A stretch of 64,000 nt of DNA from NCBI RefSeq assembly GCF_026626335.1, contig NZ_JAPNTZ010000015.1, positions 1 through 64,000 on the forward strand, read 5' to 3'. Within the stretch, counting starts at the first letter, position 1; every line of letters begins with the position of its first letter. A program made the position numbers and the translations under genes. A model generated the notes under the pieces. The model was not told the origin of the DNA, searched no databases, and worked only from the letters and a program-made list of their open reading frames with translations. This DNA comes from Paractinoplanes pyxinae. GTDB taxonomy: Bacteria > Actinomycetota > Actinomycetes > Mycobacteriales > Micromonosporaceae. Of this stretch, positions 44,589-52,467 are shown piece after piece.

Positions 44589-45077
44589 TCAGGTGCCTCC
44601 GACATTCCCGTCGGCGAGGAGGCCGGCCAGGCTCTCGCGTACCTCGGCCGGGTACAGATTCAGCGCCTCGAACCGGTCCGCGCCCACCCACCGCAGCTCA
44701 TAGCGGTTGTCCGGCTCGTTCTCGGCCGCCTCCGGTCCTGACAACACGGGTACACCTTCGACGTCGGCCATAAGGAAGTAGGAGGCAGGACGCCCGTTGT
44801 GCCAACCCGTCCACAAGTGCCGGCCGATGACGGCCCGCAGGCCCGTCTCCTCGGCGAGTTCGCGCACCGCCGCCACCTCGGCGGTCTCCCCGTCCTCGAC
44901 GTGACCGCCGGGCAGCACCGAATAGTGATGTCCCGTACAGAGCGGGCTACCGTCCTCGCACATCCAGCAGTCGGCCGGAGAATCCCGTCGCAGGAACCGC
45001 TTGATCAGCAACACGCGAGAACCGTCGATGACCACCGCGACCGCTCTGGGAACCTTCACGCGCAGGAGTATGCCCAC
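44589..45077 (-). CDS. NUDIX hydrolase
   Basis: A ~162-residue NUDIX protein. The box GGHVEDGETAEVAAVREL..EETG matches G-x5-E-x7-RE-x2-EE-x-G. Before it lies DCWMCEDGSPLCTGHHYSV, with Cys residues that could bind a metal, an unusual addition. Start candidates are GTG 45077 and GTG 45059; neither has a clear ribosome site. The substrate is unknown. It is divergent from the alpha/beta hydrolase gene. Confidence 0.85.
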   Translation of the reverse strand: MGILLRVKVPRAVAVVIDGSRVLLIKRFLRRDSPADCWMCEDGSPLCTGHHYSVLPGGHVEDGETAEVAAVRELAEETGLRAVIGRHLWTGWHNGRPASYFLMADVEGVPVLSGPEAAENEPDNRYELRWVGADRFEALNLYPAEVRESLAGLLADGNVGGT

Positions 45078-45128
45078 CCGGGCCGACGGGGCTGCGAGCG
45101 ACACCGGCGATCGGGCACCATCGTCGCC

Positions 45129-45890
45129 ATGCTGCACGTGCATCACTTCGGCGACGACAACGGCACCCCGGTGGTCGCGCTGCACGGGCTGACCGGGCAC
45201 GGCGGCCGGTTCCGCGCGCTGGCCGAAAAACACCTTCCCGGCGTACGCGTTCACGCCCCAGACCTGCGCGGCCACGGCCGGTCGACCACGTACCCGCCGT
45301 GGACGTTCGAGCAGCATGCGGCCGACATCATCGAGGTGCTGGACGACCTCGGGCTCGACCGGGCCGTGATCACCGGCCACTCCCTGGGCGCCACCATCGC
45401 CGTACACCTGGCACGCCTGGCCCCTGACCGCGTCGACCGGCTCATATTGCTCGACCCAGGCCTCGCCCTGCCGCCCCCGCTCGCCGAGGAGAGGGCCACG
45501 GCCGCGCTCGACCCGCCGACGTTCGACACGCCGGAACAAGCCGCGGGGGAGAGGGCGCTTTACTGGCCCCCGGAAGCCGCCCATCTGGTCGACGACGAGG
45601 TACGCGACCATCTCACCCGGCACGACGACGGCCGCTGGCGGTGGCGCTACAGCATCCCCATGGTCGCCGCCGGCTACTCCGAGCTCGCCCGGCCGGCCGT
45701 CACCCCACCGGCTGGCACAAATACGACCCTGGTCGTAGCGCTACGGTCGAAGGCAGTCCCACCCGGCTACGCCGACATGTGCGGTGACGAACTGAAAAGC
45801 GACTTCCGCCTGGTCGAACTCGACTGCGGCCACCAGATCCACCTCGAACGCCCCGCCGAAGCCGCCGCCCTCATCAGTGGAACAGCTTGA
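45129..45890 (+). CDS. Alpha/beta hydrolase
   Basis: A 253-residue serine hydrolase: VVALHGLTGHGGRFRAL is the oxyanion HG loop, PDLRGHGRS the following strand, ITGHSLGATIAVHLA the nucleophile elbow (Ser about residue 84), and LDCGHQIHLERP the catalytic His. Substrate unknown. ATG 45129 gives the normal first strand MLHVHHFGDDNGTPVV. The 3' end overlaps the convergent gdx gene by 17 bp. Confidence 0.9.
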   Translation: MLHVHHFGDDNGTPVVALHGLTGHGGRFRALAEKHLPGVRVHAPDLRGHGRSTTYPPWTFEQHAADIIEVLDDLGLDRAVITGHSLGATIAVHLARLAPDRVDRLILLDPGLALPPPLAEERATAALDPPTFDTPEQAAGERALYWPPEAAHLVDDEVRDHLTRHDDGRWRWRYSIPMVAAGYSELARPAVTPPAGTNTTLVVALRSKAVPPGYADMCGDELKSDFRLVELDCGHQIHLERPAEAAALISGTA

Positions 45891-46188
45891 GACCGATCAC
45901 CCCGGCCACCACCAGCAGCAACGACAGAATGCGCAGCACGCTCGCCGACTCGCCCAGAAACAGCATCCCGGCCAAGGCGGTGCCCACCGCGCCGATGCCC
46001 ACCCACACCGCGTAGCCCGTGCCGATCGGAATGCTGCGCAACGCGTAACCCAGCCCGACCATCGACGCCACCAGCGCGACCGCGAAGATCACGCTCGGCG
46101 CGAGACGAGAGAAACCCTGCGAGCGGCCCAGGGCGACGGCCCACACCGACTCGAGCACACCAGAGACCACCAGAACGATCCAGGCCAC
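45874..46188 (-). CDS. gdx: Guanidinium exporter (SMR family, SugE/Gdx subtype)
   Basis: A 104-residue proton-coupled exporter of guanidinium in the inner membrane, working as an antiparallel dimer. Four hydrophobic helices; the essential Glu 13 is in SGVLESVWAVALG. GTGYAVWVGIGAVGTALAG and LGESASVLRI match the SugE/Gdx subtype closely and differ from multidrug SMRs. Start GTG 46186-46188 with a GAAGGTGG ribosome site 9 nt upstream. The 39 nt just before that site read as a guanidine-III riboswitch, which independently supports the substrate. Confidence 0.94.
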   Translation of the reverse strand: MAWIVLVVSGVLESVWAVALGRSQGFSRLAPSVIFAVALVASMVGLGYALRSIPIGTGYAVWVGIGAVGTALAGMLFLGESASVLRILSLLLVVAGVIGLKLFH

Positions 46189-46210
46189 GACGACACACCA
46201 CCTTCAAGCG

Positions 46211-46249
46211 GTCGTCTTTGCCTGCCGGGTACGACACGTCCTCGTCCGG
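46211..46249 (-). promoter_or_regulatory. Guanidine-III riboswitch (ykkC-III) controlling gdx
   Basis: On the minus strand the RNA starts CCGGACGAGG. GUCGU, ACCCGG, CAGGCAAAG and ACGAC follow. CCGG pairs with the later CCGG and GUCGU with ACGAC, giving the compact pseudoknot of this class. The conserved ACGAGG, ACCCGG and CAGG..AAGAC elements match the guanidine-III aptamer as I remember it. The ribosome site of gdx begins about 5 nt after the aptamer, so translational control is likely. Confidence 0.85.
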
Positions 46250-46280
46250 GGTATCCGCTGCTGCGGTACCGCCACCCACG

Positions 46281-46994
46281 CTAGCAAACCGACGGCGTAC
46301 GGCCAGTGACGCAATACTCCCGGCCAGAAGGATCACGCAACGTCGTCCAGTCACCCTCGACCCGCCGCACCACCTGCGCCCCCAGAGCCACGTGCCGCGC
46401 CACCTCACGATCCACGTCGTCACAGGCCAGATCCAGATGCATGCCCGCCGAGGCCGACCCGACCCGCTGCAGCAGCAACTTCAACGGCATGCCCGCACCC
46501 CGCTCCAAGTGCACGAACTCCGGCAGATCAGACGGCCGAGGCATCCAGCCGGTCAAGGCCGACCAGAACGACAACTCAAGATCAAAAACGTTCCCGGGTA
46601 CGTCGACACACACCTGATCGACCACACTCGTCTGCCCGCCCGGCCACCGCACCGGCGACGGACACGACACCTCACCCGCCCACGGCACCAGACAGAACAC
46701 CGCACCGGCAGGGGAGCGCAGCACCACAAGATCACCCTCGTCGAGCACCACCTCGGCGCCCAGCCCCACCGCCTCCTCAGCACCGGCCGGCACCGACGAA
46801 ACATGCAGGTCGAGATGCGTACGCGGGGGAGCAGCAAGCACCTGAACCCGCAGACAGGGATCACCGACCACCGGCACCAACGTCGCGAAATCCCCGCGCC
46901 GCGGCGACAGAGACGCACCAGTCACCGCCAGCCAGAACCCCTCCACATCACGCGACGGCGAATCCAGAAACCCCGTGACCCACCTGACGTCCAC
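46281..46994 (-). CDS. Two-domain VOC-like protein
   Basis: A 237-residue protein of two glyoxalase-like halves. Each half has a THLDLHVS or MHLDLACDDVD strand and ends with a short hydrophobic strand (GAVFCLVPW; GREYCVTG). WLAVTGASL and WSALTGWMPR are the paired loop motifs. Function unknown. It ends 32 nt before the riboswitch, so it may be cotranscribed with gdx, or gdx may have its own promoter inside this gene. ATG at 46992-46994. Confidence 0.83.
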   Translation of the reverse strand: MDVRWVTGFLDSPSRDVEGFWLAVTGASLSPRRGDFATLVPVVGDPCLRVQVLAAPPRTHLDLHVSSVPAGAEEAVGLGAEVVLDEGDLVVLRSPAGAVFCLVPWAGEVSCPSPVRWPGGQTSVVDQVCVDVPGNVFDLELSFWSALTGWMPRPSDLPEFVHLERGAGMPLKLLLQRVGSASAGMHLDLACDDVDREVARHVALGAQVVRRVEGDWTTLRDPSGREYCVTGRTPSVC

Positions 46995-47023
46995 GACATC
47001 GCCCCCTGTAAAGATTGACCGAC

Positions 47024-47353
47024 ATGAAGTGGATCACCCTCGGCAGCGCGATCATCTCAGAAGTCAGCGCCAGCCTCGCCCTGCGCGCCGCCGTCGACCA
47101 CCCCGCCTGGTACATCCTGGTCGTCACCGGCTACATCGCCGCCTTCATCCTCATGTCCCTGCTGCTGCGCCAAGGCATGCCCATCGGCGTCGCCTACGGC
47201 ATCTGGGCCGCCAGCGGCGTCGCCCTCACCGCCCTGGCCGCCGCCGCCATCTTCGGCGACCCGCTCACCTGGCTCATGACCGTAGGCTTCGCCGCCATCA
47301 TCGGCGGCGTCCTGCTCATCGAAATGGGCTCCCGCACCGAGGCCGCACAATGA
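47024..47353 (+). CDS. SMR-family transporter, first subunit of a pair
   Basis: A 109-residue four-helix small multidrug resistance protein. Glu 13 lies in IISEVSASLALR, RQGMPIGVAYGIWAASGVAL is helix 3, and a final hydrophobic helix ends GVLLIEMG. ATG 47024 is preferred; TTG 47015 is in frame. It overlaps the next SMR gene by 4 bp (ATGA). Paired SMR genes (EbrAB/YkkCD type) form heterodimers. The exported compound is unknown and need not be guanidinium. Confidence 0.9.
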   Translation: MKWITLGSAIISEVSASLALRAAVDHPAWYILVVTGYIAAFILMSLLLRQGMPIGVAYGIWAASGVALTALAAAAIFGDPLTWLMTVGFAAIIGGVLLIEMGSRTEAAQ

Positions 47354-47673
47354 GCTACCTCTACCTGGGCCTGGCCATCACTCTCGAAATCAGCGCCACC
47401 ATGGCCCTGCGCATCAGCGACGGCCTGCGCGTCAAGAGGTGGATCGCGCCCATCCTGCTCGGCTACACCGTCTCGTTCACGCTGCTGTCGCTGGCCCTGC
47501 AGGAGGGCATGCCGATCGGGATCGCGTACGGCATCTGGTCGGCCATCGGCATCGCCGGGACAGCAGTGATCGCCCGAGCCGCCTTCAAGGACCCCCTCAC
47601 CAAGAAGATGGCCGCCGGCATCATCCTGGTCATCATCGGCGTCCTCCTGGTCGAGTTCGGCAGCCACCACTAG
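47350..47673 (+). CDS. SMR-family transporter, second subunit of a pair
   Basis: A 107-residue SMR protein with Glu 13 in AITLEISATMALR, EGMPIGIAYGIWSAIGIAGT as helix 3 and a last helix IILVIIGVLLVEFG. It starts at ATG 47350, overlapping the stop of the first subunit, so the two are made in equal amounts. Together they probably form an asymmetric proton-coupled exporter of cationic compounds. Confidence 0.91.
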   Translation: MSYLYLGLAITLEISATMALRISDGLRVKRWIAPILLGYTVSFTLLSLALQEGMPIGIAYGIWSAIGIAGTAVIARAAFKDPLTKKMAAGIILVIIGVLLVEFGSHH

Positions 47674-47701
47674 TTGATCAACTCCAGCAGGGGAGAGGCG
47701 C

Positions 47702-48184
47702 ATGAAAATCCGCCCGGCCACCCACACCGACGTCAAAGCGATCATGACCATCGGCGAGAGAACCTGGCCCCAGACGTACGCGTTCGCCGGCCCCGACTAC
47801 ATCAAGCACGGCCTCGCCACGTGGTGGTCCGCCGAAGCAGTCGAACGCAGCCTGCACACAACCAAGGTCCTGATCGCCGAGAACGACAAAGGCCCACTCG
47901 GAACCGGCAACATCGACCTGCGCGCCGAGACGGCCGTCATCTGGAAGCTGTACGTCGTCCCCGAAGCCCAGGGAACCGGCGCCGGCAGCGCACTACTGAC
48001 AGAACTCGTGCGCCTCGCCGGCAGCAAACCCGTCCAGCTCGAGTACACCGACGGCAACACCCGAGCAGCCCGCTTCTACACAGCCCACGGCTTCACCGAA
48101 CTACGCCGCGACCCCAGCGACCAGCCTGAATGGCCCGACACCGTCTGGCTCCACAAATCCATCGACGATATCTCAGGTCGTTAA
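47702..48184 (+). CDS. GNAT-family N-acetyltransferase
   Basis: A 160-residue acetyltransferase. MKIRPATHTDVKAIMTI is the usual first strand/helix; WKLYVVPEAQGTGAGSALLTEL carries the acetyl-CoA pyrophosphate loop (Q-x-x-G-x-G/A), and NTRAARFYTAHGF the motif B region. Substrate unknown. ATG 47702 follows a strong GGGGAGAGG ribosome site. It closes the SMR block and precedes a 648-bp gene-free stretch. Confidence 0.9.
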   Translation: MKIRPATHTDVKAIMTIGERTWPQTYAFAGPDYIKHGLATWWSAEAVERSLHTTKVLIAENDKGPLGTGNIDLRAETAVIWKLYVVPEAQGTGAGSALLTELVRLAGSKPVQLEYTDGNTRAARFYTAHGFTELRRDPSDQPEWPDTVWLHKSIDDISGR

Positions 48185-48510
48185 TCGACATTATGTAAAC
48201 CTAGCTAAGTAGGAGCGGGCAAGCGCATCGAGCGCACGGCGTCTCCTACCGCGGAATGCACGCCCGGCCCGCCGTCATGCAAGTGGGTTCGGCGGGCGGC
48301 GACTGGCACGGCTCGCCCCACTGGCCGACGAACCCGCGGGTGCGAGTTAGGGCCGGCTCGCGCGGGCCCGGCGCTGCTCGGGTTCGTCAGCAAGAGAATT
48401 ACCGCTCGCTCATCGCTGCAGTAGATCGATCGCTGAACCGCTGACGCGCTCGAAAGCCAGTCTGGGCGCATGCGGCGGTGCTCGAACATGCGTGTTCAAG
48501 GGCGCTAGTT

Positions 48511-48757
48511 GAGCGAATGAGCATCCTGCTTCACGATTCGCTCACCCGATGCGGCTGGTTATGCACGTTCGCTCACTGCCGTACGGCATCACTCACTCGG
48601 GTGTGCGGTTAGCGCTCACTGGTGCACGTTCGCTCACCATCGCTCTTCACCGTTCACGCCGCGGCGCGCAAAATGCTCGTTCGCTCACCGTTGTGCATCT
48701 TCGATCAGCCGCACGCTGCGCGTGGTCCACTGATGTATGTACGTTCGCTCGCTCGCC
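48511..48757. repeat. Iteron-like array of CGTTCGCTCAC motifs
   Basis: The gene-free stretch 48185-48832 is less GC-rich than its surroundings and contains repeated CGTTCGCTCAC: exact at 48566, 48627 and 48678, near-matches at 48534 (CGATTCGCTCAC) and 48742 (CGTTCGCTCGC), and an inverted variant at 48511 (GAGCGAATGAGC). Spacings are 32, 61, 51 and 64 bp. A further CCGCTCGCTCATCG lies near 48402. They directly precede a recombinase gene and may be its arm sites or a regulator's sites. No gene is evident here. Confidence 0.65.
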
Positions 48758-48819
48758 TCTTTCGGCTCGGAGATGCCAGGCTGAGCGACAGCTAACCGTA
48801 CAAACGTGCGAAAGTGCTG

Positions 48820-48825
48820 TATATT
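48820..48825 (+). promoter_or_regulatory. Putative -10 element of a leaderless recombinase mRNA
   Basis: TATATT ends 7 nt before ATG 48833, the spacing expected when transcription begins at the start codon. There is no ribosome site before this ATG. A good -35 match is not evident. Confidence 0.55.
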
Positions 48826-48832
48826 GTCTCTT

Positions 48833-49789
48833 ATGCACGATAACGGAGGAATCGTAGTCAGTGAGCTCATCGGGGACTTTCTGGCGGCTCGAGCGGTACG
48901 CAAGCCGTCTGTGCACACCTTGGCTGCGTACGAGCGGGACCTGAACTCGGTTGTCGTGTTGATGGGCGGCGAGGGGGTTACTTTGGGTGACCTCTCCCCT
49001 CGTTCGCTGCGGTTGGCGTTTGCGGCATTTGCGAGCTCTCGGGCCCCGGCTTCGGTGGCTCGGGCCTGGTCCAGTTGGAACGCGTTCTTCACGTTTCTGG
49101 TGACTGAGCAAGTGGTAGCCGGTAATCCGATGTCGGCGGTGGACAAGCCGAAACAGGCGCTCCACTCCCCTAAGCCGTTGCGGGGTGAGGACACTCCGGA
49201 GCAGTTGCTCGACGCTGTGAGCAGGGCGGATGACCGTCAGCGGGATCCCTGGCCGGAGCGGGACGTGGCTGTGCTGGCTCTTGCGCTCTGTGCTGGGCTG
49301 CGGCTGTCGGAGCTGCTGGCCTTGCGGGTGGGCTCGTTCCTGGGGCGTCCGGGTGAGCGGCGGGTCGAGGTGGCCGGTAAGGGCGGGCGGCCGAGGACCG
49401 TACCGATCGAACCCGAGTTGGACGCCGTGGTGGAGCGTTATGTGGAGAGCCGGCGGTTGCGGTTCGGGCGGGTGTCGGCCGGTGACGCGTTGATGGTGGA
49501 TCGCAAGGGTGCTCCCCTGCAGCGTGGTGGTCTGCAGTATTTGGTGAGCTCTTGTTATCGGCGGGCGGGCGTCAACGATCGGGTGCCGCGGGGTGCTCAG
49601 CTGCACGCTTTGCGGCACACGTTTGCCACTCGCCTGGCTGAGGACGGGGCCAATGCGAGCGAGATCATGCGGCTGCTGGGGCACGCGTCGCTGGCTACGT
49701 CGCAGAACTACATCGAGGTGACGGCAGAACAGCAGCGCGCGGCCGTGCGGGCGAACCGCACGAACCGCGCGCTGGGCAAACTGGCGTAG
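48833..49789 (+). CDS. Tyrosine recombinase / integrase, probably leaderless
   Basis: A 318-residue tyrosine recombinase. The N-terminal SAM-like domain contains SVHTLAAYERDLNSVVVLM. The catalytic residues are Arg in AGLRLSEL, Lys in GKGGRPR, His and Arg in HALRHTFA, His in GHASLATS, and Tyr in QNYIEV. Codon use is less G/C-biased than in neighbouring genes (many T-ending codons), which suggests acquisition. ATG 48833 has no ribosome site but a TATATT box at leaderless distance. Upstream is an iteron-like array. Its 3' end is repeated twice more downstream. Confidence 0.88.
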   Translation: MHDNGGIVVSELIGDFLAARAVRKPSVHTLAAYERDLNSVVVLMGGEGVTLGDLSPRSLRLAFAAFASSRAPASVARAWSSWNAFFTFLVTEQVVAGNPMSAVDKPKQALHSPKPLRGEDTPEQLLDAVSRADDRQRDPWPERDVAVLALALCAGLRLSELLALRVGSFLGRPGERRVEVAGKGGRPRTVPIEPELDAVVERYVESRRLRFGRVSAGDALMVDRKGAPLQRGGLQYLVSSCYRRAGVNDRVPRGAQLHALRHTFATRLAEDGANASEIMRLLGHASLATSQNYIEVTAEQQRAAVRANRTNRALGKLA

Positions 49790-50253
49790 CCCGCCGGAAC
49801 CCGGCGTCGATGGTGGCGCGAGCGCCCGTCGGGGCTGCTTTCAGCACGGCGACAGTGCGGCCAGGCGACGGTGAGAGCCTTCGGCGGAGCGGGCGAACCG
49901 CGCGCTGGGTGAAACTGGCGTAGTCCGCCGGGTCCCGGCGCCGATGCTGACGCGAGCGCCCGTCGGGGCTGCCTTTCAACACGGCGACGGTGCGAGTCCT
50001 CGGCTGTGCGGGCGAACCGCGCGCTGGGTGAAACTGGCGTAGTCCGCCGGATCCCGACGCCAGTGCCGACGGCGAGCGCCGTCAGGCCGACGTACTGGCC
50101 GGCCGCCCTGTCGCGAGCGCCCGTCGGGCCGCCCTGCCGGACCGTCTGACGCGAGCGACCGAGATAGGCCGCCCCTGACAAGCGCCGCCCTTAAGTGAGC
50201 GCCGGTTGGGGCTGCCGGCCAGCACGGCGTCGGTATGGTCAGGCGACGGTGAG
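49763..50253. repeat. Degenerate tandem copies of the recombinase-ohr intergenic unit, including both gene 3' ends
   Basis: The 449-bp convergent gap 49790-50238 is built from diverged copies of a ~115-bp unit. The recombinase tail AACCGCGCGCTGGG..AAACTGGCGTAG recurs at 49763 (native), 49896 and 50015. A GCGAGCGCCCGTCGGGGCTGC-like middle recurs after each. CACGGCG..CAGGCGACGGTGAG, which is also the 3' end of ohr, recurs near 49844-49875 and natively at 50222-50253. Successive units are 133 and 119 bp apart. No gene is present in the gap. Confidence 0.85.
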
Positions 50254-50664
50254 CTGGACGTCGATGTTGCCGCGGGTGGCGTTGCTGTAGGGGCAGACCT
50301 GGTGGGCGGCCTCGAGCAGCTGCTTTGCGGTGGCCTCGTCGACGCCGGCCAGTTCGGCTTCGATGGTGGCGGCCAGCTGGAAGCCGGGGGTGCCGTCGGC
50401 CTTGGGGCCGATGCCGACGTCGACGGTGATGGCGGTGTCGGTCAGTTCGACCTTCTGGCTGCGGGCGACCATTTTGAGGGCGCTGTGGAAGCAGGCGGCG
50501 TAGCCGGCGGCGAAGAGCTGTTCGGGGTTGCTGTGGGCGCCGCCCGGGCCGCCCATCTCTTTCGGGACGGCGAGGTCGAAGTCGAGGACGCCGTCGCTGC
50601 TGCGGACGTGGCCGTTGCGGCCGTCGCCGGAGGCGGTGGCGCTGGCGGTGTAGATCGCGGTCAC
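50239..50664 (-). CDS. ohr: Organic hydroperoxide resistance protein (Ohr/OsmC family)
   Basis: A thiol peroxidase that reduces organic hydroperoxides in the cytosol; 141 residues. The catalytic Cys pair is Cys 58 in GYAACFHSAL and Cys 124 in HQVCPYSNAT. NPEQLFAAGY and the C-terminal GNIDVQLTV strand are characteristic. Its start lies 12 bp downstream of the OhrR stop, in the same direction, so the two form an operon. Its last bases are part of the downstream repeat unit. Confidence 0.96.
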   Translation of the reverse strand: MTAIYTASATASGDGRNGHVRSSDGVLDFDLAVPKEMGGPGGAHSNPEQLFAAGYAACFHSALKMVARSQKVELTDTAITVDVGIGPKADGTPGFQLAATIEAELAGVDEATAKQLLEAAHQVCPYSNATRGNIDVQLTVA

Positions 50665-50676
50665 TGGTGTTCCCCT

Positions 50677-51099
50677 TCAGTTGGCGCCGCGGATGCGGCC
50701 GAGCAGGTGGTGGAGCTGGATGAATTCGTCTTCGGTGAGGTCGACGGTGCAGGCGACGCGGCGGGGCAGGTCGGCCAGTTCGTCGCGCAGGCGCCGGCCG
50801 GTGCTGGTGAGGTGGACCTCGACGGTGCGTTCGTCGGCGGTTCCGCGCTGGCGGGTGACGTGGCCGGCCGCTTCGAGCCTTTTGAGCAGGGGCGAGAGGG
50901 TGCCGCTGTCGAGGTCGAGGATTTTGCCGAGTTCGCGGACGGTGGTGGCGCCGCGGTGCCAGAGGACGCGCAGGGCGAGGTATTGCGGGTAGGTGAGGCC
51001 GTGGGGGTCGAGGGCCGGGCGGTAGATGGCGGTCATGGCGCGGCTGGCGGCGTAGAGGTTGAAGCAGACCATCTGCTCGAGTCCGGTGCTTTCGACCAT
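50677..51099 (-). CDS. ohrR: MarR-family organic peroxide sensor
   Basis: A 140-residue MarR-type repressor. The peroxide-sensing Cys is Cys 12 in MVCFNLYAASRAM, as in OhrR proteins. The wing-helix reads TTVRELGKILDLDSGTLSPLLKRLEAAG and a wing TRQRGTADERTVEVHLT follows. On oxidation it releases DNA and derepresses ohr. ATG at 51097-51099 matches the family start. The palindrome at 51123-51136 just upstream is the likely operator. Confidence 0.94.
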   Translation of the reverse strand: MVESTGLEQMVCFNLYAASRAMTAIYRPALDPHGLTYPQYLALRVLWHRGATTVRELGKILDLDSGTLSPLLKRLEAAGHVTRQRGTADERTVEVHLTSTGRRLRDELADLPRRVACTVDLTEDEFIQLHHLLGRIRGAN

Positions 51100-51122
51100 G
51101 CGGAAACCGTAGCGGGCAATTA

Positions 51123-51136
51123 AGTTGTGCGCAACT
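51123..51136. promoter_or_regulatory. Probable OhrR operator
   Basis: AGTTG-TGCG-CAACT: two 5-bp perfectly complementary arms around a 4-bp centre, flanked by AATTA on the left. It lies 24 bp upstream of the ohrR start and about 40 bp before the divergent GNAT gene, where autoregulation would act. Confidence 0.7.
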
Positions 51137-51178
51137 GAAGTGTGGCGATGATCGCCACGGTGTGTGATCATCGCTCGC

Positions 51179-51679
51179 GTGCCGGATGTCCGATTCGTAC
51201 AGCTCTCCCCCGCGGCCCTGGCCGCGCTGATCGACGGTGACCTGGCTGCCGCAAGCGCGGCGGCGGGCGCTCCCCTCAGCCAGTACCTGGTGGATGAGGC
51301 CTGGTTGTGGCGTGTGCGCCTGACCGACGTCGAGGCCGATCCGGCCGCCGCCGAGTGGATCGCGCGGGCCGCCGTGGCCGAACCGGAGGGTGTAACAGTC
51401 GGTCACGGAGGGTTCCATGGTCCGCCCGACGAGAACGGGGTGGTCGAGGTGGCCTACTCGGTCGCGCCGGAGCATCGCCGCAAGGGGTACGCGAAGGCCA
51501 TGCTGCGCTCGTTGCTCGCGCGCGCCGACGCGGACCCGCGCGTGACCGCCGTACGGGCAAGCATTCGCCCTGACAACGTGGGGTCGAGGGCGACGATCGC
51601 CGGGTTCGGGTTCAGGAAGATCGGCGAGCAGTGGGATCCCGAGGACGGGCTGGAAGACGTCTACTTGCGGTCGAGCTGA
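51179..51679 (+). CDS. GNAT-family N-acetyltransferase
   Basis: A 166-residue RimJ/RimL-like acetyltransferase. VEVAYSVAPEHRRKGYAKAMLRSLL holds the acetyl-CoA loop (R-R-K-G-Y-A), and ASIRPDNVGSRATIAGFGF the later helix. Substrate unknown. GTG 51179 gives a typical start (VPDVRFVQLSP); GTG 51164 is an alternative. It is divergent from ohrR and might share its operator. The 3' end overlaps the convergent phosphodiesterase gene by 19 bp. Confidence 0.87.
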   Translation: MPDVRFVQLSPAALAALIDGDLAAASAAAGAPLSQYLVDEAWLWRVRLTDVEADPAAAEWIARAAVAEPEGVTVGHGGFHGPPDENGVVEVAYSVAPEHRRKGYAKAMLRSLLARADADPRVTAVRASIRPDNVGSRATIAGFGFRKIGEQWDPEDGLEDVYLRSS

Positions 51680-52437
51680 ACGACCAGCGGCAGGTGGTCG
51701 GAGACGGCGGGCCGGCTGGTGGTGACCTGCACGACGCGGCCCAGGTCGTCGAGGCCGCGCGGGTCGGCCAGGATGTGGTCGAGCTGGGCGCGGGGCATGG
51801 GGCTGGGGAACGTGGCGGCCCGGGCGAGGGTGCGCCAGCCGGTCACGGCGCGGACCGGACGGGCGGGCATGTTCAAGTCACCCAGCAGCACCCGGGGTGC
51901 GGGCAGCGCGCGCAGGGCCCGTACGGCATGACGCAGTTGCCGCAGGTTCCAGCCGGGCACGAACGACAGGTGGGTGGTCGCGACGGTCATCGGACCGCCC
52001 GGTGTGTCGAGGACGGCGGCCAGCAGCACCCGCGGCTCGTCCTTGAGCAGGCGCAGCCCGTTGTCGGGGTCGTAGATGGGTGAGCGCATGGGCGCGCCGG
52101 GCAGCGTGGTGATCTGCCAGCGGCTCACCGGATAGCGGCTGACCAGGGCGATCCCGTACAGGGGATGGTCGTTGTCGTCGTCGCTGCGCCACGGTTGCCA
52201 CTGCTCCCCCGGCGTGCCGACGACGGCCGCGGCGAAGCGGTGCACCGAGGCGCCGAGCGCGTCGGCGGCGATGGCGGTCAGGTCGAGATGGCCGCTGCGG
52301 GGCTGGGCCTTGTCGACCTCCTGCAGTCCCAGGACGTCGGCGTCGAGGTCGGCCACGGCGTTCGCGACCCGGTCGGCGTGTACGGTGCCGTCGGACAGGG
52401 ATCGGCCGTGCAGCAGATTGAAGGTAGCCAGGCGCAC
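51661..52437 (-). CDS. Endonuclease/exonuclease/phosphatase (EEP) family protein
   Basis: A 258-residue metal-dependent phosphodiesterase fold. MRLATFNLLHG is the N-terminal strand with Asn, VLGLQEVDK carries the metal-binding Glu, TVATTHLSFVPG the active-site His strand, LLGDLNMPA the Asp-x-Asn motif, and VSDHLPLVV the final Asp-His. All catalytic elements are present. Members cleave phospholipids, inositol phosphates or nucleic acids. No signal peptide. GTG at 52435-52437. Confidence 0.92.
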   Translation of the reverse strand: MRLATFNLLHGRSLSDGTVHADRVANAVADLDADVLGLQEVDKAQPRSGHLDLTAIAADALGASVHRFAAAVVGTPGEQWQPWRSDDDNDHPLYGIALVSRYPVSRWQITTLPGAPMRSPIYDPDNGLRLLKDEPRVLLAAVLDTPGGPMTVATTHLSFVPGWNLRQLRHAVRALRALPAPRVLLGDLNMPARPVRAVTGWRTLARAATFPSPMPRAQLDHILADPRGLDDLGRVVQVTTSRPAVSDHLPLVVQLDRK

Positions 52438-52467
52438 GGGAAGTACTTAACCAAATCGGAGTCACAC

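Noticed and set aside
46995..47023. A second guanidine riboswitch before the paired SMR genes
   Set aside because: Only ~29 bp separate the divergent starts, and none of the conserved aptamer elements are present.
48511..48757. CRISPR array
   Set aside because: The repeated motif is only ~11 bp, spacing varies from 32 to 64 bp, orientation is mixed and no cas genes are nearby.
52165..52467. Longer plus-strand frame leading into the 29-residue protein
   Set aside because: It is antisense to the EEP-family gene; the ribosome site directly before ATG 52468 supports the short form.
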